Assembly: GCA_027494035.1 (NCBI GenBank)
Contig: JAOSJQ010000001.1
Span: forward strand, 930,001-994,000
Source of the DNA: UTCFX2 sp002050125
GTDB taxonomy: Bacteria; Chloroflexota; Anaerolineae; Anaerolineales; UBA4823
Direction of reading: 5' to 3'
DNA length: 64,000 nucleotides
Position 1 is the stretch's first letter. Every line of letters begins with the position of its first letter. Below the pieces are notes generated by a model. The model was given only the letters and a program-made list of their open reading frames with translations, did not search any database and was not told the origin of the DNA. Positions 1-9,011 of the stretch are shown here, one piece after another. Position numbers and translations under genes: made by a program.

Positions 1-1964
1 TGGCGGAAGAACCCACCCGCCGCCTGCGGTTGAGCGAACTCCAGACCAGCCTGGAGCAGTTGAGCCAGGCGCGCCAGAGCCAGGAAACCAACGTGCAGAA
101 CGCGCGCCAGGTCGTTGCGCGGCTGGAAGAGCAGAAGCAGCTTGTCGAGGCGCTCCACCGCCAATCCGAATCCAGCCTGCGCCGCCTAGAGGAGAATTGC
201 AGCAAGCTCGACCAGCGCCGCAGCGAGCGCGAGACCTTCACCGCGATCATCGAGCGCTCCGCACAAATCCAGGCGGAACACGCCGCCTGGACCGAACAGA
301 AAACTGCGCTGGAGCAAATGGAAGAAGTCGCTGAACGCTTCCGTCAGCATGAGAAACAGCGCGAAGAGCCGCGCATGGAGATCCAGGCTGAGCGCGCCCG
401 CCTGGAACAAGAGTTGCGCGGGCTGCAGAACGAAAAAGAACAGCTCGACCACAACCGAGACGATGCCGCAGAGTTGCAGCGCCAGCTCGAACCGGCGCTC
501 GCCGATTTAGCCGCCGCCGAAGCCCGCCTGGATCAGCGCCTGCAACTGGAAGTTGACGTGCAGTCCCGCCGCCAATCCGAGGCAGACCTGCGCGCTGAGA
601 ATTCGAGCTTGAAGCCCGAAATGGAACAGCTAGACGAACGCATCAAGCGCCTGGTAGCCAGCGTAACAGCCGAGTGCCCGCTCTGCGGTCAGCCGCTGCT
701 GCCGGACGACCGCTCGGCGCTGATCGAGCGGCTAACAGCAGACGGCCGGCGCATGGGCGATCGGTTCCGCGAGAATAAAGCCCGGCTGCAGGAACTGACC
801 GAGGAACTGCGCGGCTTCGAAAATCAGGTCGCCGAGCTCAGCCAGGTCGAAGTCGAACTGCGCAAGCACACCGCCCAGATTGCACAGCTCAAGACGCAGC
901 TAGAAGCGTTTACCCGGCGCGATCAGGATTGGCAGCAGACCGGCGCGCTCCGCCTGCAAGAGTTGCAGAATAACCTGGCAGCCGAACAGTTTGCCCTGCC
1001 GGCGCGCCAGCGGCTGGCGAAGATCGACGCCGAGTTGAAAAAGATCGGTTATGATGCAGCCGCTCACGACGCCGCCCGCCAGGCTGAAGAAGCGGGCCGC
1101 GCCAGCGAGGCGGCGTTGCGCGAACTCGATCGGGCGCAGGCAGCCCTGGCTCCCCTGGCGCGCGAAATCGATGACCTGGAAAAGATGGCTGCGGGGTTTC
1201 AAGCTGAAAGCCAGCAACAAAAATCCGAGTACGAAAAAGCGGCTGAATTATTGGCTGAAGCCGAAGCGCAAGCCCCCGACGTGTTCCAGGCTGAGAGCCG
1301 CCTGCGCGACTTGCAGGAACAGGAGAACCGCGCTCACATGGAATTGGGCGCCGCGCAGCAGCGCGTGGCGGTTTTGGATAGTCTGAAAACCCGCCGTGCA
1401 GCTCTCGAGGCGCAGCGCGAAACGCTCGCCCACAAAGTTCAGCTCCTCGAGCAGCTCGAGCGCGCCTTTGGGAAAGACGGCGTCCCGGCTTTGTTGATCG
1501 AGCAGGCTTTGCCGGAAATCGAAAGCAAAGCCAATGAGACCCTCGCCCGTTTGAGCGGAGGGGGGATGTCGGTTAGATTTATCACCCAGGCGCAGTACAA
1601 AGACAAAAGCCGCGGCGATCTGAAGGAGACCCTCGATATTCAGATCAGCGACAACGCGGGAACGCGCGATTACGAGTTGTTTTCGGGCGGCGAGGCGTTT
1701 CGCGTCAATTTTGCGATCCGTCTGGCGCTCTCCGAAGTCCTGGCGCAACGCGCCGGAGCGCGCCTGCAAACGCTCGTGATCGATGAAGGCTTTGGCAGTC
1801 AGGACGCCCTGGGGCGCCAGCGTTTGATCGAGGCGATCAATTTAGTGCAAGCCGATTTCGCCAAAATCCTGGTGATCACCCACATCGACGAACTCAAGGA
1901 CGTCTTCCCGAACAGGATCGAAGTGGAGAAGACCGAACTGGGCAGCGCCGTTCGGGTGATTTGA
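1..1964 (+). CDS. sbcC: Exonuclease SbcC / Rad50-type SMC ATPase, C-terminal part (5' truncated by window)
   Basis: The reading frame is open from base 3, so the start lies before the window; the TTG at 30 is internal. About 650 residues are visible: long heptad coiled coil, a zinc-hook CxxC (Cys codons at 675 and 684, context ECPLCGQPL), a second coiled coil, then the C-terminal ATPase lobe with the ABC signature FSGGEAFR (about 1680-1700) and Walker B with D-loop (LVIDEGFGSQD, about 1770-1800), ending in the ITHIDEL switch. In this family SbcC pairs with the nuclease SbcD (Mre11) to open hairpins and trim DNA ends, so sbcD probably lies just upstream. The N-terminal Walker A half is outside the window. 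Confidence 0.93.
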   Translation, partial: AEEPTRRLRLSELQTSLEQLSQARQSQETNVQNARQVVARLEEQKQLVEALHRQSESSLRRLEENCSKLDQRRSERETFTAIIERSAQIQAEHAAWTEQKTALEQMEEVAERFRQHEKQREEPRMEIQAERARLEQELRGLQNEKEQLDHNRDDAAELQRQLEPALADLAAAEARLDQRLQLEVDVQSRRQSEADLRAENSSLKPEMEQLDERIKRLVASVTAECPLCGQPLLPDDRSALIERLTADGRRMGDRFRENKARLQELTEELRGFENQVAELSQVEVELRKHTAQIAQLKTQLEAFTRRDQDWQQTGALRLQELQNNLAAEQFALPARQRLAKIDAELKKIGYDAAAHDAARQAEEAGRASEAALRELDRAQAALAPLAREIDDLEKMAAGFQAESQQQKSEYEKAAELLAEAEAQAPDVFQAESRLRDLQEQENRAHMELGAAQQRVAVLDSLKTRRAALEAQRETLAHKVQLLEQLERAFGKDGVPALLIEQALPEIESKANETLARLSGGGMSVRFITQAQYKDKSRGDLKETLDIQISDNAGTRDYELFSGGEAFRVNFAIRLALSEVLAQRAGARLQTLVIDEGFGSQDALGRQRLIEAINLVQADFAKILVITHIDELKDVFPNRIEVEKTELGSAVRVI

Positions 1965-2055
1965 ATCAGGCGGCTGGCTTGTCCTCGATAGCTGAGAATT
2001 AGTCGCCGCAAAGTTGGTGTTAAATGACGCGTGAATTTTATTTGGAGGTAATCTG

Positions 2056-2604
2056 ATGAGCAGCGATAAAAAAACAGAAGTCGCCACGCTGGGCGGCGGA
2101 TGTTTCTGGTGTTTGGAAGCGGTCTATGACGAGTTGGAGGGAGTGCTCAGTGTCGAATCCGGTTACGCTGGCGGCAGCGTTCCCCACCCAAGCTACCAGC
2201 AGGTGTGCACCGGCACAACCGGGCACGCCGAGGTGGTTCAAGTGACCTTTGATCCGGAAGTAACGCCCTACCATGAAATCCTCGAAGTGTTCTTCGCCAT
2301 CCACAACCCAACCACCCTCAACCGCCAGGGCGCCGATGTTGGCGCGCAATACCGCTCGGTGATCTTTTATCACGACCAGAGCCAAAAGGAGACCGCCGAA
2401 CAGGTTATCCGCGAAATCGGCGCCGCCGGAATCTGGGACAGCCCGATCGTAACCCAGGTGGCGCCGCTGGACAAATTCTACCCGGCGGAGGAGTATCACC
2501 GAGAATATTACAAGAACAACCCGTACCAGGGATACTGCCAGGTCGTGGTCGCGCCCAAAGTGGCAAAGTTCCGCCAGAAATTCGCCCAGAAGCTCAGAAC
2601 TTGA
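2056..2604 (+). CDS. msrA: Peptide-methionine (S)-S-oxide reductase MsrA
   Basis: 182 residues, the normal length for MsrA, which reduces methionine-S-sulfoxide in proteins with electrons from thioredoxin. The catalytic motif GCFWC is at residues 15-19 with the nucleophilic Cys16. The conserved GYxGG, the central GTTGHAEVVQV stretch and the C-terminal GYCQ are present. ATG 2056 is preceded by a good ribosome site (TTGGAGGT, about 2041-2048). The stop TGA overlaps an upstream TTG of the next frame, but the deacetylase most likely starts 18 nt after the msrA stop, so the two are probably co-transcribed. No MsrB domain is fused. Confidence 0.96.
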   Translation: MSSDKKTEVATLGGGCFWCLEAVYDELEGVLSVESGYAGGSVPHPSYQQVCTGTTGHAEVVQVTFDPEVTPYHEILEVFFAIHNPTTLNRQGADVGAQYRSVIFYHDQSQKETAEQVIREIGAAGIWDSPIVTQVAPLDKFYPAEEYHREYYKNNPYQGYCQVVVAPKVAKFRQKFAQKLRT

Positions 2605-2621
2605 CAACCCCGGAGGTCGGC

Positions 2622-3482
2622 GTGGACTCAAACAACGTCCTTTTAGCGGTCCTGGCTCATCCTGACGACGAGTCGTTTGGCATCGGCGGCACGCTGGCGG
2701 TCTACGCCCGGCGGGGTGCCCAGGTGCACCTGGTGTGCGCCACCCGCGGCGAAGCCGGCGATGTCGATCCGCAGTATCTGCAGGGCTTCAAATCCATTGC
2801 CGACCGGCGGGTCTCCGAACTGCGCTGCGCAGCCGGCGTCCTCGGCTTGACCGGGGTGTATTTCCTGGATTACCGCGACTCCGGCATGAGCGGGTCGGCA
2901 GACAATCGGCGCCCCGAGGCGCTTGCCAATGCCCCGCAGGAAGAAGTGTCCGGAAAGATCGTTTCGCACATGCGCCGGCTGCGCCCCCAGGTGGTGGTCA
3001 CGTTCGACCCGATCGGCGGGTATCTGCACCCCGACCATATTGCAATCCACCGCGCAACCGTGCAGGCGTTTCACCTAGCGGGTCAGGCGGATTACCGCGA
3101 TCCGCAGGGGTTAACGCCGTTCCAACCCCAAAAGCTGTATTACCACGTCCTCCCGAAACAGATGCTGCGCTGGGCGGTGCGCCTGATGCCGCTGCTGGGG
3201 CGCGACCCGCGCAAATTCGGGCACAATCAGGACATCGATCTAGTGCGCCTGGTGGAACAGGGCGATTTTCCCACCCACGCCTGGATCGATTTCCGGTCTG
3301 TGAGCGAGCAGCGCGATGCGGCTGCCGCCTGCCATGCCAGCCAGTTCTCAGGCGAGCCGCCGCGCCGCAGTCCGCTGAGCTGGGTTTGGCGCTGGACCGG
3401 TCAGCGTGAACAATTTATGCGCGCCTATCCAGAAGCCAGAAACGGCGTTCGTGAGAAAGACCTTTTCGCAGGAATTCTTTAA
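2622..3482 (+). CDS. PIG-L / LmbE family deacetylase
   Basis: 286 residues from GTG 2622, chosen because GGAGG at 2612-2616 sits 5 nt before it; the alternative TTG at 2601 overlaps msrA and has no ribosome site. The zinc-binding AHPDDE motif lies near the N-terminus and the second metal motif (HPDHIAIHRA) in the middle, as in N-acetylglucosaminyl-PI, mycothiol/bacillithiol and antibiotic deacetylases. The substrate cannot be read from sequence; because msrA is next door a low-molecular-weight-thiol pathway is possible, but no companion ligase or glycosyltransferase is visible. Confidence 0.88.
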   Translation: MDSNNVLLAVLAHPDDESFGIGGTLAVYARRGAQVHLVCATRGEAGDVDPQYLQGFKSIADRRVSELRCAAGVLGLTGVYFLDYRDSGMSGSADNRRPEALANAPQEEVSGKIVSHMRRLRPQVVVTFDPIGGYLHPDHIAIHRATVQAFHLAGQADYRDPQGLTPFQPQKLYYHVLPKQMLRWAVRLMPLLGRDPRKFGHNQDIDLVRLVEQGDFPTHAWIDFRSVSEQRDAAAACHASQFSGEPPRRSPLSWVWRWTGQREQFMRAYPEARNGVREKDLFAGIL

Positions 3483-3493
3483 TAATTCAGAGC

Positions 3494-3522
3494 TTGACAG
3501 TCTTATTTTTCAATGGTATAAA
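3494..3522 (+). promoter_or_regulatory. Sigma-70-type promoter of the metY-metA operon
   Basis: TTGACA (3494-3499), a 17-nt spacer and TATAAA (3517-3522), with the TG of an extended -10 (TGGTATAAA from 3514). Predicted transcription start near 3529, 15 nt before the SAM riboswitch. Confidence 0.8.
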
Positions 3523-3543
3523 CCAGCCAATTAAATAGCCAAC

Positions 3544-3652
3544 ACTCTTATCCAGAGAGGCGGAGGGACCGGCCCGATGAAGCCTCGGCAACCAGGAATA
3601 GCAAGCCCAGGTGCCAATTCCGGCAGATCAAATTCTGGAAGATGAGAGGGGT
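3544..3652 (+). promoter_or_regulatory. SAM-I (S-box) riboswitch
   Basis: The segment carries the S-box core in order: CTTATCCAGAGAGGCGGAGG at the 5' side, then GGCCCGATGAAGCCTCGGCAACC, then GGTGCCAATTCC, closing with GATGAGAGG that pairs back to the 5' strand. An intrinsic terminator follows at once (3669-3698), so SAM binding is expected to stop transcription before metY, the usual OFF-switch logic for methionine genes. Confidence 0.95.
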
Positions 3653-3668
3653 GCCAAGCTCTGCTGTT

Positions 3669-3698
3669 AAACCTCTTCTCTTCCGAAGAGGTTTTTTT
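3669..3698 (+). terminator. Rho-independent terminator of the SAM riboswitch
   Basis: AAACCTCTTC (3669-3678) pairs perfectly with GAAGAGGTTT (3685-3694) around a 6-nt loop, and the T run extends to 3698. This is the expression platform of the riboswitch. Confidence 0.92.
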
Positions 3699-3965
3699 CT
3701 TAGCAGCGTGCGTGGCAAGGAGGTGGACATGTTCCGAAAATGATGACAACCAACCGCCGGACTATCCCGTCTGGCGCTGCCGTAGAAACTGGGACGCTGC
3801 GCTTAGCGAACCTGTCTTCCTCCCCGCGCCGATCCTGACGCTTCAAGGTTTCGCCGGAGGGGGAAGCTCAGGTGAACCAGCCAACCAACTATCTGTATTG
3901 CTCGATCAGCCTGCCCGCGCAGGGCGAGGCAGGTTCCACTTATCTTATGCTATAGGAGATGTTTT
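3699..3965 (+). other. Long leader between riboswitch terminator and metY, with possible coupled mini-ORFs
   Basis: 267 nt without a recognised gene. A strong ribosome site (AAGGAGGT, ending 3724) precedes ATG 3729, which opens a 4-codon frame (M-F-R-K). Its TGA overlaps an ATG at 3740 that opens a 32-codon frame ending at 3838 (MMTTNRRTIPSG...). A hairpin CCTGCC/GGCAGG spans 3910-3933 just before the metY ribosome site AGGAG (3954-3958). The mini-ORFs could be leader peptides or chance; no known second riboswitch was recognised. Confidence 0.35.
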
Positions 3966-5265
3966 ATGTCAGCTCAAACCAATCCAAACCGTCAATTCGG
4001 GTTCAACACGCGCCAGGTACACGCCGGTTATCAACCCGACCCCGCCACCGGCTCCAGAGCCGTTCCAATCTACCAGACGGCATCCTATCAATTCCAGGAT
4101 ACGGATCACGCCGCGCGGCTGTTTGCCTTGGAGGAGTTCGGGAACATCTACACCCGCATCATGAACCCCACGACCGATGTCTTCGAACAGCGCATTGCCG
4201 CTTTGGAAGGGGGCGTCGGCGCCCTGGCAGCCAGTTCGGGTCACGGCGCCCAGGCGATGACCGTCATCGCACTATGTTCGGCAGGCGATCACATCGTCTC
4301 GTCGCGCATGTTGTACGGCGGCACGTACAACCAGTTCGAGCATACCTTCTGCCGTCTGGGGATTGACGTCACTTTCGTCGATCCGGCAGATCCGGAGAAT
4401 TTTCGCCGGGCGATCCAGCCCAATACCAAACTCTTGTATGGCGAGACGCTTGGAAACCCGGGCATCAACGTTTTCCCCTTCGAGGCAGTCGCCTCCATCG
4501 CCAAAGAGACTGGGCTCCCCCTAGTGATCGATAACACTTTCGCCACCCCATACCTGTGCCGCCCGTTCGAATGGGGCGCAAACATCGTGATCCATTCGAC
4601 CACCAAATTCATTGGCGGTCATGGTTCCGCTATTGGCGGGGTCATCGTAGATGGGGGAAACTTCGATTGGTCAGCCAGCGGACGCTTCTCGAATTTCACC
4701 GAACCGGACGAGAGCTACCACGGATTGGTGTACGCAGACCTGGGCGCGCCGGCTTTCATCTTGAAGGCGCGGGTGCAGGTTCTGCGGGATATCGGGGCAT
4801 GCCAGGCGCCGCTCAATTCCTGGCTCTTCACCCAGGGGCTGGAAACCCTCAGCCTGCGCATGGACCGCCATGTCCAGAACGCACAGGTTGTGGCGGAATA
4901 CCTCGAAAAACATCCCTGCGTTCGTTGGGTGACCTACCCGGGTCTCAAGAGCCACCCCGATTACGCGGCTGCCCAGAAATACCTCCCCCTAGGTCCGGGG
5001 GCAATCCTGGGGTTTGGCATTGAAGGCGGGCTGGAGGCGGGTCGCAGCTTTATCGACAACTTGCAGCTCTTCAGCCATGTGGCAAACGTCGGGGATGTGC
5101 GCAGTCTGGCAATCCACCCCGCCAGCACGACCCACAGCCAGCTTTCGTCTGATCAGCAGCTCAGCGCCGGCGTCACCCCGGATTTCATCCGCCTGAGCAT
5201 CGGAATTGAAGATATCGACGACATCCTTTGGGATCTGGGACCAAGCTTTATCACACACACCGTAA
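3966..5265 (+). CDS. metY: O-acetylhomoserine sulfhydrylase (MetY), 3' end frameshifted by one base
   Basis: PLP-dependent Cys/Met metabolism enzyme that makes homocysteine from O-acetylhomoserine and sulfide. Seen: TRIMNPTTDVFEQRIAALEGG, the aspartate that binds the PLP nitrogen (VIDNTFATP) and the PLP lysine in HSTTKFIGGHG. As written the frame has no stop and runs on into metA, giving a 754-residue ORF 3966-6230. Removing one G from GGG 5237-5239 gives the family ending DLDQAL and a TAA at 5263-5265, for a protein of about 432 residues, the usual MetY length. I therefore annotate a separate metY. Start ATG 3966 follows AGGAG by 7 nt. SAM riboswitch control fits the function. Confidence 0.88.
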
Positions 5266-5288
5266 CCGACAAGACTTGGAGGACTGCT

Positions 5289-6230
5289 ATGCCTGTAAAA
5301 ATATCCGACACACTGCCTGCGCGCCGTATCCTGGAAAGCGAGAATATTTTTGTTATGGGGGAAACGCGCGCCTCGCACCAGGATATTCGCCCACTGAAAA
5401 TCTGCATCCTCAACCTTATGCCGACCAAGATCGAGACCGAAACCCAGCTCTGCCGTTTGCTGGGCAACACGTCCTTACAGGTCGATATCACGCTGCTGCA
5501 TCCCGCCAGCTATGTCTCAAAAAACACCCCCAACGGACACCTGATCGCGCATTATCAGACCTTTGAGAACATCCGCGATCAAAAGTTCGACGGGCTGGTG
5601 ATCACCGGCGCGCCGGTGGAACACCTGCAATTCGAAGAGGTCGCTTATTGGAAAGAGCTGCAAGCGATCATCGACTGGGCAGACGAGCACGTTTACGCCA
5701 CGCTTTTCATCTGCTGGGCTGCCCAGGCAGGTCTTTATCATCGTTATGGCGTTCCAAAATATCCGCTGCCAGCTAAGATGTTCGGCGTCTTCCCCCACAA
5801 ACTGTTGGTGGAGAACGAAAAGCTGCTGCGCGGTTTTGATGACGTTTTCTTTGCGCCGCACTCCCGACATACTGAGATCCGCAGAGAAGACATCGAAGCC
5901 GTTCCGGACGTGCAACTGCTGGTCGAGTCCGAGCAGGCGGGCGTGTACATCGTCATCTCGCAGGACCGGCGGCAGGTCTATGTCACCGGTCATTCGGAGT
6001 ATGATCCGCTGACTTTGAAAAGCGAGTACGAACGCGACCGCAACAAAGGGCTGCCCATCCACGTTCCATGCAACTACTATCCAGACGACGACCCAGCGCG
6101 CGCGCCGCGGGTGCGCTGGCGAGGACATGCCAACCTTTTGTTTTCAAACTGGTTGAATTATCACGTCTATCAGGAGACCCCCTACGACGTTCAGCGCATT
6201 CCCTGGAACGGAACGCACTCTTCTTTTTGA
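5289..6230 (+). CDS. metA: Homoserine O-acetyltransferase, MetA family
   Basis: 313 residues, full length for MetA. It has its own start: ATG 5289 with TTGGAGG (5276-5282) 6 nt before it. Catalytic residues of the family are visible: Cys in ICWAAQAGLYH, His in PHSRHTEI and Glu in GHSEYDPL. The acyl-CoA pocket reads TGAPVE; known work on MetA links Glu at this position to acetyl-CoA and Gly to succinyl-CoA, so acetyltransfer is predicted, matching an O-acetylhomoserine-using MetY next door. In the raw sequence it is in frame with metY, which probably reflects an extra G near 5238 and not a real fusion. Confidence 0.92.
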   Translation: MPVKISDTLPARRILESENIFVMGETRASHQDIRPLKICILNLMPTKIETETQLCRLLGNTSLQVDITLLHPASYVSKNTPNGHLIAHYQTFENIRDQKFDGLVITGAPVEHLQFEEVAYWKELQAIIDWADEHVYATLFICWAAQAGLYHRYGVPKYPLPAKMFGVFPHKLLVENEKLLRGFDDVFFAPHSRHTEIRREDIEAVPDVQLLVESEQAGVYIVISQDRRQVYVTGHSEYDPLTLKSEYERDRNKGLPIHVPCNYYPDDDPARAPRVRWRGHANLLFSNWLNYHVYQETPYDVQRIPWNGTHSSF

Positions 6231-6305
6231 GTTAACCCGCGGGAAACCGGGCCGCGTTCCGGGGCAAATGCCGCCATAGCCCCCAGGTTTCCTCGCGTTC
6301 AATAC

Positions 6306-6311
6306 TATAAT
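6306..6311 (+). promoter_or_regulatory. -10 element of purB, predicted leaderless start
   Basis: TATAAT lies 6 nt before the purB ATG at 6318. A start of transcription 7 nt after the -10 would fall on the ATG, and no ribosome site with normal spacing exists. No clear -35 is seen. Confidence 0.6.
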
Positions 6312-6317
6312 AAAGGC

Positions 6318-7778
6318 ATGACCTTTGACTATCGCACCTACCTGTCCCCGTTTACCTGGCGCTACGGCAGCGCCGAGATGCGTTTCCTATGGTCCGAAGC
6401 CTATAAGCGGTCGCTTTGGCGAAAAATCTGGGTCGCCCTCGCCCAGGCTGAAGCCGATTTCAACCTGGTCACGCCTGAACAGGTTCAGAGCCTGCACGCT
6501 CACATCCAGGATATCGATGTCGAACGCGCCCTGGAGATCGAAGCCGAGATTCACCATGATCTGATGGCTGAGCTCAAGGCTTTCGCTGAGCAGGCGCCGG
6601 ACGCCGGGCGGATTCTGCACCTGGGCGCCACCTCAGCCGACATCGAGGATAACGCCGACGTGCTGCGCACCCGCGCGGCGTTGGACCTGACGCTCGAGCG
6701 CTTGAGCGGCTTGCTGCTGGACTGTTGTGCGCAGATCGAACGCCTGGCAAACACACCGATCATGGCTTTCACGCACCTGCAGCCAGCCGAACCGTCCACG
6801 CTGGGTTACCGGCTGGCGGTGTACGCGCAGGATCTGTACCTGGACTGGCAGCGCCTGACGGAGCTGCGCAGCCGGCTGCGCGCCAAAGGGATGCGCGGCG
6901 CAGTCGGCACGGGCGCCTCCTACGCCGAGCTTCTCGGCGCAGATCAACTGCCCGCGTTTGAACGGCGGGTCAGCGACCTGCTTGGGTTGTCTTTCTTCAC
7001 CGTGGTCACCCAAGTTTACCCGCGCAAGCAGGACTATCAAGTCGTCAGCGGGCTGGCTGGCTTGGGCGCATCGCTGTATAAGTTCGCGTTCGATCTGCGG
7101 TTCTTGCAATCGCCGCCGGTGGGCGAATTGAGCGAGCCTTTTGGCAAATTGCAGGTCGGGTCGTCGGCGATGCCTTTCAAGCGCAACCCGATCAACTCTG
7201 AAAAGATCGATTCGCTGGCGCGCCAGCTTGCCTTACTGCCCCGCCTTGCCTGGGATAACGCCGCTCATTCTTTGCTCGAACGCACGCTGGACGATTCCGC
7301 GAACCGGCGCACCCTGCTGCCCGAAGCGTTCTTGATCGCCGACGAGCTGCTGCTGACCGCCCGGCGTATTTTCACCGGTTTGGTGATTGACGAGGCGGCA
7401 ATTCAGCGCAATCTGGAGGCGTATGGACCCTTTGCCGGGATCGAACGGGCGCTTATGCGGCTCGTTATGGCTGGCGCCGACCGCCAGGAAATGCACGAAA
7501 GCCTGCGCGGCCATGCCCTGACAGCCTGGGAAAGGCTGCGCAAAGGCGAAGCCAACCCGCTGATCGAAATCATCGCTGCGGACGAACAGCTTCTGAAATA
7601 TCTACCCGCCGTTGAACTGCGCCGGTTAATGGACATCGCCCGGTATGTCGGCGACGCCCCGCAGCGCGCTCTCCAACTGGCGCAGGAAATTCAGACCACA
7701 ATTGTAGCTTCGCGCCCCGGACCAACCGAGACGAACTTGACCGGAACGCCCACCAGCTCTTCTACCTTGCGCACATAG
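6318..7778 (+). CDS. purB: Adenylosuccinate lyase
   Basis: 486 residues of the fumarase/aspartase superfamily. It cleaves SAICAR and adenylosuccinate in purine synthesis. The signature GSSAMPFKRNPINSE (about 7159-7203) with the catalytic serine loop, the HLGATSADI region and the THLQPAEP motif identify PurB. The 3' end is odd: the last 88 nt overlap the 3' end of purA on the other strand, and the extra tail (rich in Thr/Ser/Pro) does not look like PurB, so a missed stop from a base error is possible. purA and purB together convert IMP to AMP. Confidence 0.92.
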   Translation: MTFDYRTYLSPFTWRYGSAEMRFLWSEAYKRSLWRKIWVALAQAEADFNLVTPEQVQSLHAHIQDIDVERALEIEAEIHHDLMAELKAFAEQAPDAGRILHLGATSADIEDNADVLRTRAALDLTLERLSGLLLDCCAQIERLANTPIMAFTHLQPAEPSTLGYRLAVYAQDLYLDWQRLTELRSRLRAKGMRGAVGTGASYAELLGADQLPAFERRVSDLLGLSFFTVVTQVYPRKQDYQVVSGLAGLGASLYKFAFDLRFLQSPPVGELSEPFGKLQVGSSAMPFKRNPINSEKIDSLARQLALLPRLAWDNAAHSLLERTLDDSANRRTLLPEAFLIADELLLTARRIFTGLVIDEAAIQRNLEAYGPFAGIERALMRLVMAGADRQEMHESLRGHALTAWERLRKGEANPLIEIIAADEQLLKYLPAVELRRLMDIARYVGDAPQRALQLAQEIQTTIVASRPGPTETNLTGTPTSSSTLRT

Positions 7779-8971
7779 GCTTGCGCTTGCGCGGGCAATT
7801 GAGCGAAATTGCGCGCCGCGGTGGTCGACTGCCGCCAGCCTTCGAGTTCGAGGTAAACCGGCTCGCATAATGCGAGTTCCTCGGCGTCCAGCTCCCAATA
7901 ATGCCACAGGCGGTCGCCCCCTTCAGCCCGCCGGTAGCCAATGCAGATTTTTAGCGCTGGCAGTTCATCCAGCACGTCCAGCTTGGTCAGCGCCAGCTCG
8001 GTCGCGCCGTTGAGCTGGGAGGTAAAGCGCACCAGTTCGGCGTCAAACCAGCCGCAGCGGCGCGCCCGCCCGGTAACCGTCCCAAACTCCTGCCCGGCTT
8101 GCTGAAGTTTTTCCCCCGTCTCGTCGAACAGCTCGGTCGGCATCGGGCCTGCCCCGACCCGGGTCGTGTAGGCTTTGGTCACGCCGACCACGCGCCGGAT
8201 GGCGTGCGGCGCGATTCCAAACCCGGCGCATGCGCCGCCAGCCAGCGTGATCGAGGCGGTGCAGAAGGGGTACGTGCCCCAGTTGTTGTCCAAAAGGGCG
8301 CCCTGAGCGCCTTCCAGCAAAATTTCGCCCCCCTCGGCAAGCATCTGCTGCGCCAGACCAAACGGCTCGCGAATATAGGGCTTCAGCCGGGAATATTGGC
8401 TGGATACCTCGCTGAAAAGCGCGTCGAACTCCAGCGGCTCCACGCCAAAAGCGCGCAAGATTGGGTTCTTGAGCGCAAGCTGCAACTTGAGCTTACGCGC
8501 AAACTGGTCTTCGTGTTTTAGATCGAAGAAGCGGATGCCGTTGTAGCTCACTTTATCAGCAAAAACCGGCCCGATCCCGCGCCGGGTGGTGCCGGTTTTT
8601 GCCGCGCCTCGAGCTTCCTCGTATATCCCTTCAAGCAGGCGGTGATATGGCATCACCAAGTTGCAGCGCGGCGAGACCCACAGCCTGGACTCCAGCTCGA
8701 TCCCGCTGTTCTGAACCGTTTCAATTTCCTCGATCAGGGTTTGCGGGTTGACTACCACCCCCGGACCGATGGCGCAGATCGTTTTCGCATTGGAGAACCC
8801 ATTCGGCATGAGGCGCAGCTTGAATGTTCCAAATTCATTGACCACGGTGTGCCCCGCGTTATCCCCGCCGCCGAACCGGGCGACCAGGTCGGCGTTTGGA
8901 GAAAGCAAATCAACGAACTTACCCTTTGCTTCGTCCCCCCACTGCAGCCCTACGACCGCGGTCACTGGCAT
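7691..8971 (-). CDS. purA: Adenylosuccinate synthetase
   Basis: 426 residues. GTP-dependent first step from IMP to AMP. N-terminal VVGLQWGDEAKGKFVDLL contains the phosphate loop (Ala where most family members have the first Gly of GKGK) and the catalytic Asp; NAGHTV, the TTRRGIGP IMP-binding motif and the C-terminal SVGPGREATI are all present. ATG 8971 is preceded by GGGAGG. The 40-nt gap to the upstream epimerase gene suggests co-transcription with it. The 3' end overlaps purB tail to tail. Confidence 0.96.
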   Translation of the reverse strand: MPVTAVVGLQWGDEAKGKFVDLLSPNADLVARFGGGDNAGHTVVNEFGTFKLRLMPNGFSNAKTICAIGPGVVVNPQTLIEEIETVQNSGIELESRLWVSPRCNLVMPYHRLLEGIYEEARGAAKTGTTRRGIGPVFADKVSYNGIRFFDLKHEDQFARKLKLQLALKNPILRAFGVEPLEFDALFSEVSSQYSRLKPYIREPFGLAQQMLAEGGEILLEGAQGALLDNNWGTYPFCTASITLAGGACAGFGIAPHAIRRVVGVTKAYTTRVGAGPMPTELFDETGEKLQQAGQEFGTVTGRARRCGWFDAELVRFTSQLNGATELALTKLDVLDELPALKICIGYRRAEGGDRLWHYWELDAEELALCEPVYLELEGWRQSTTAARNFAQLPAQAQAYVRKVEELVGVPVKFVSVGPGREATIVV

Positions 8972-9011
8972 GGTCTCACCCTCCCGGGAAATTGCAGATC
9001 GTCCAAATCAA

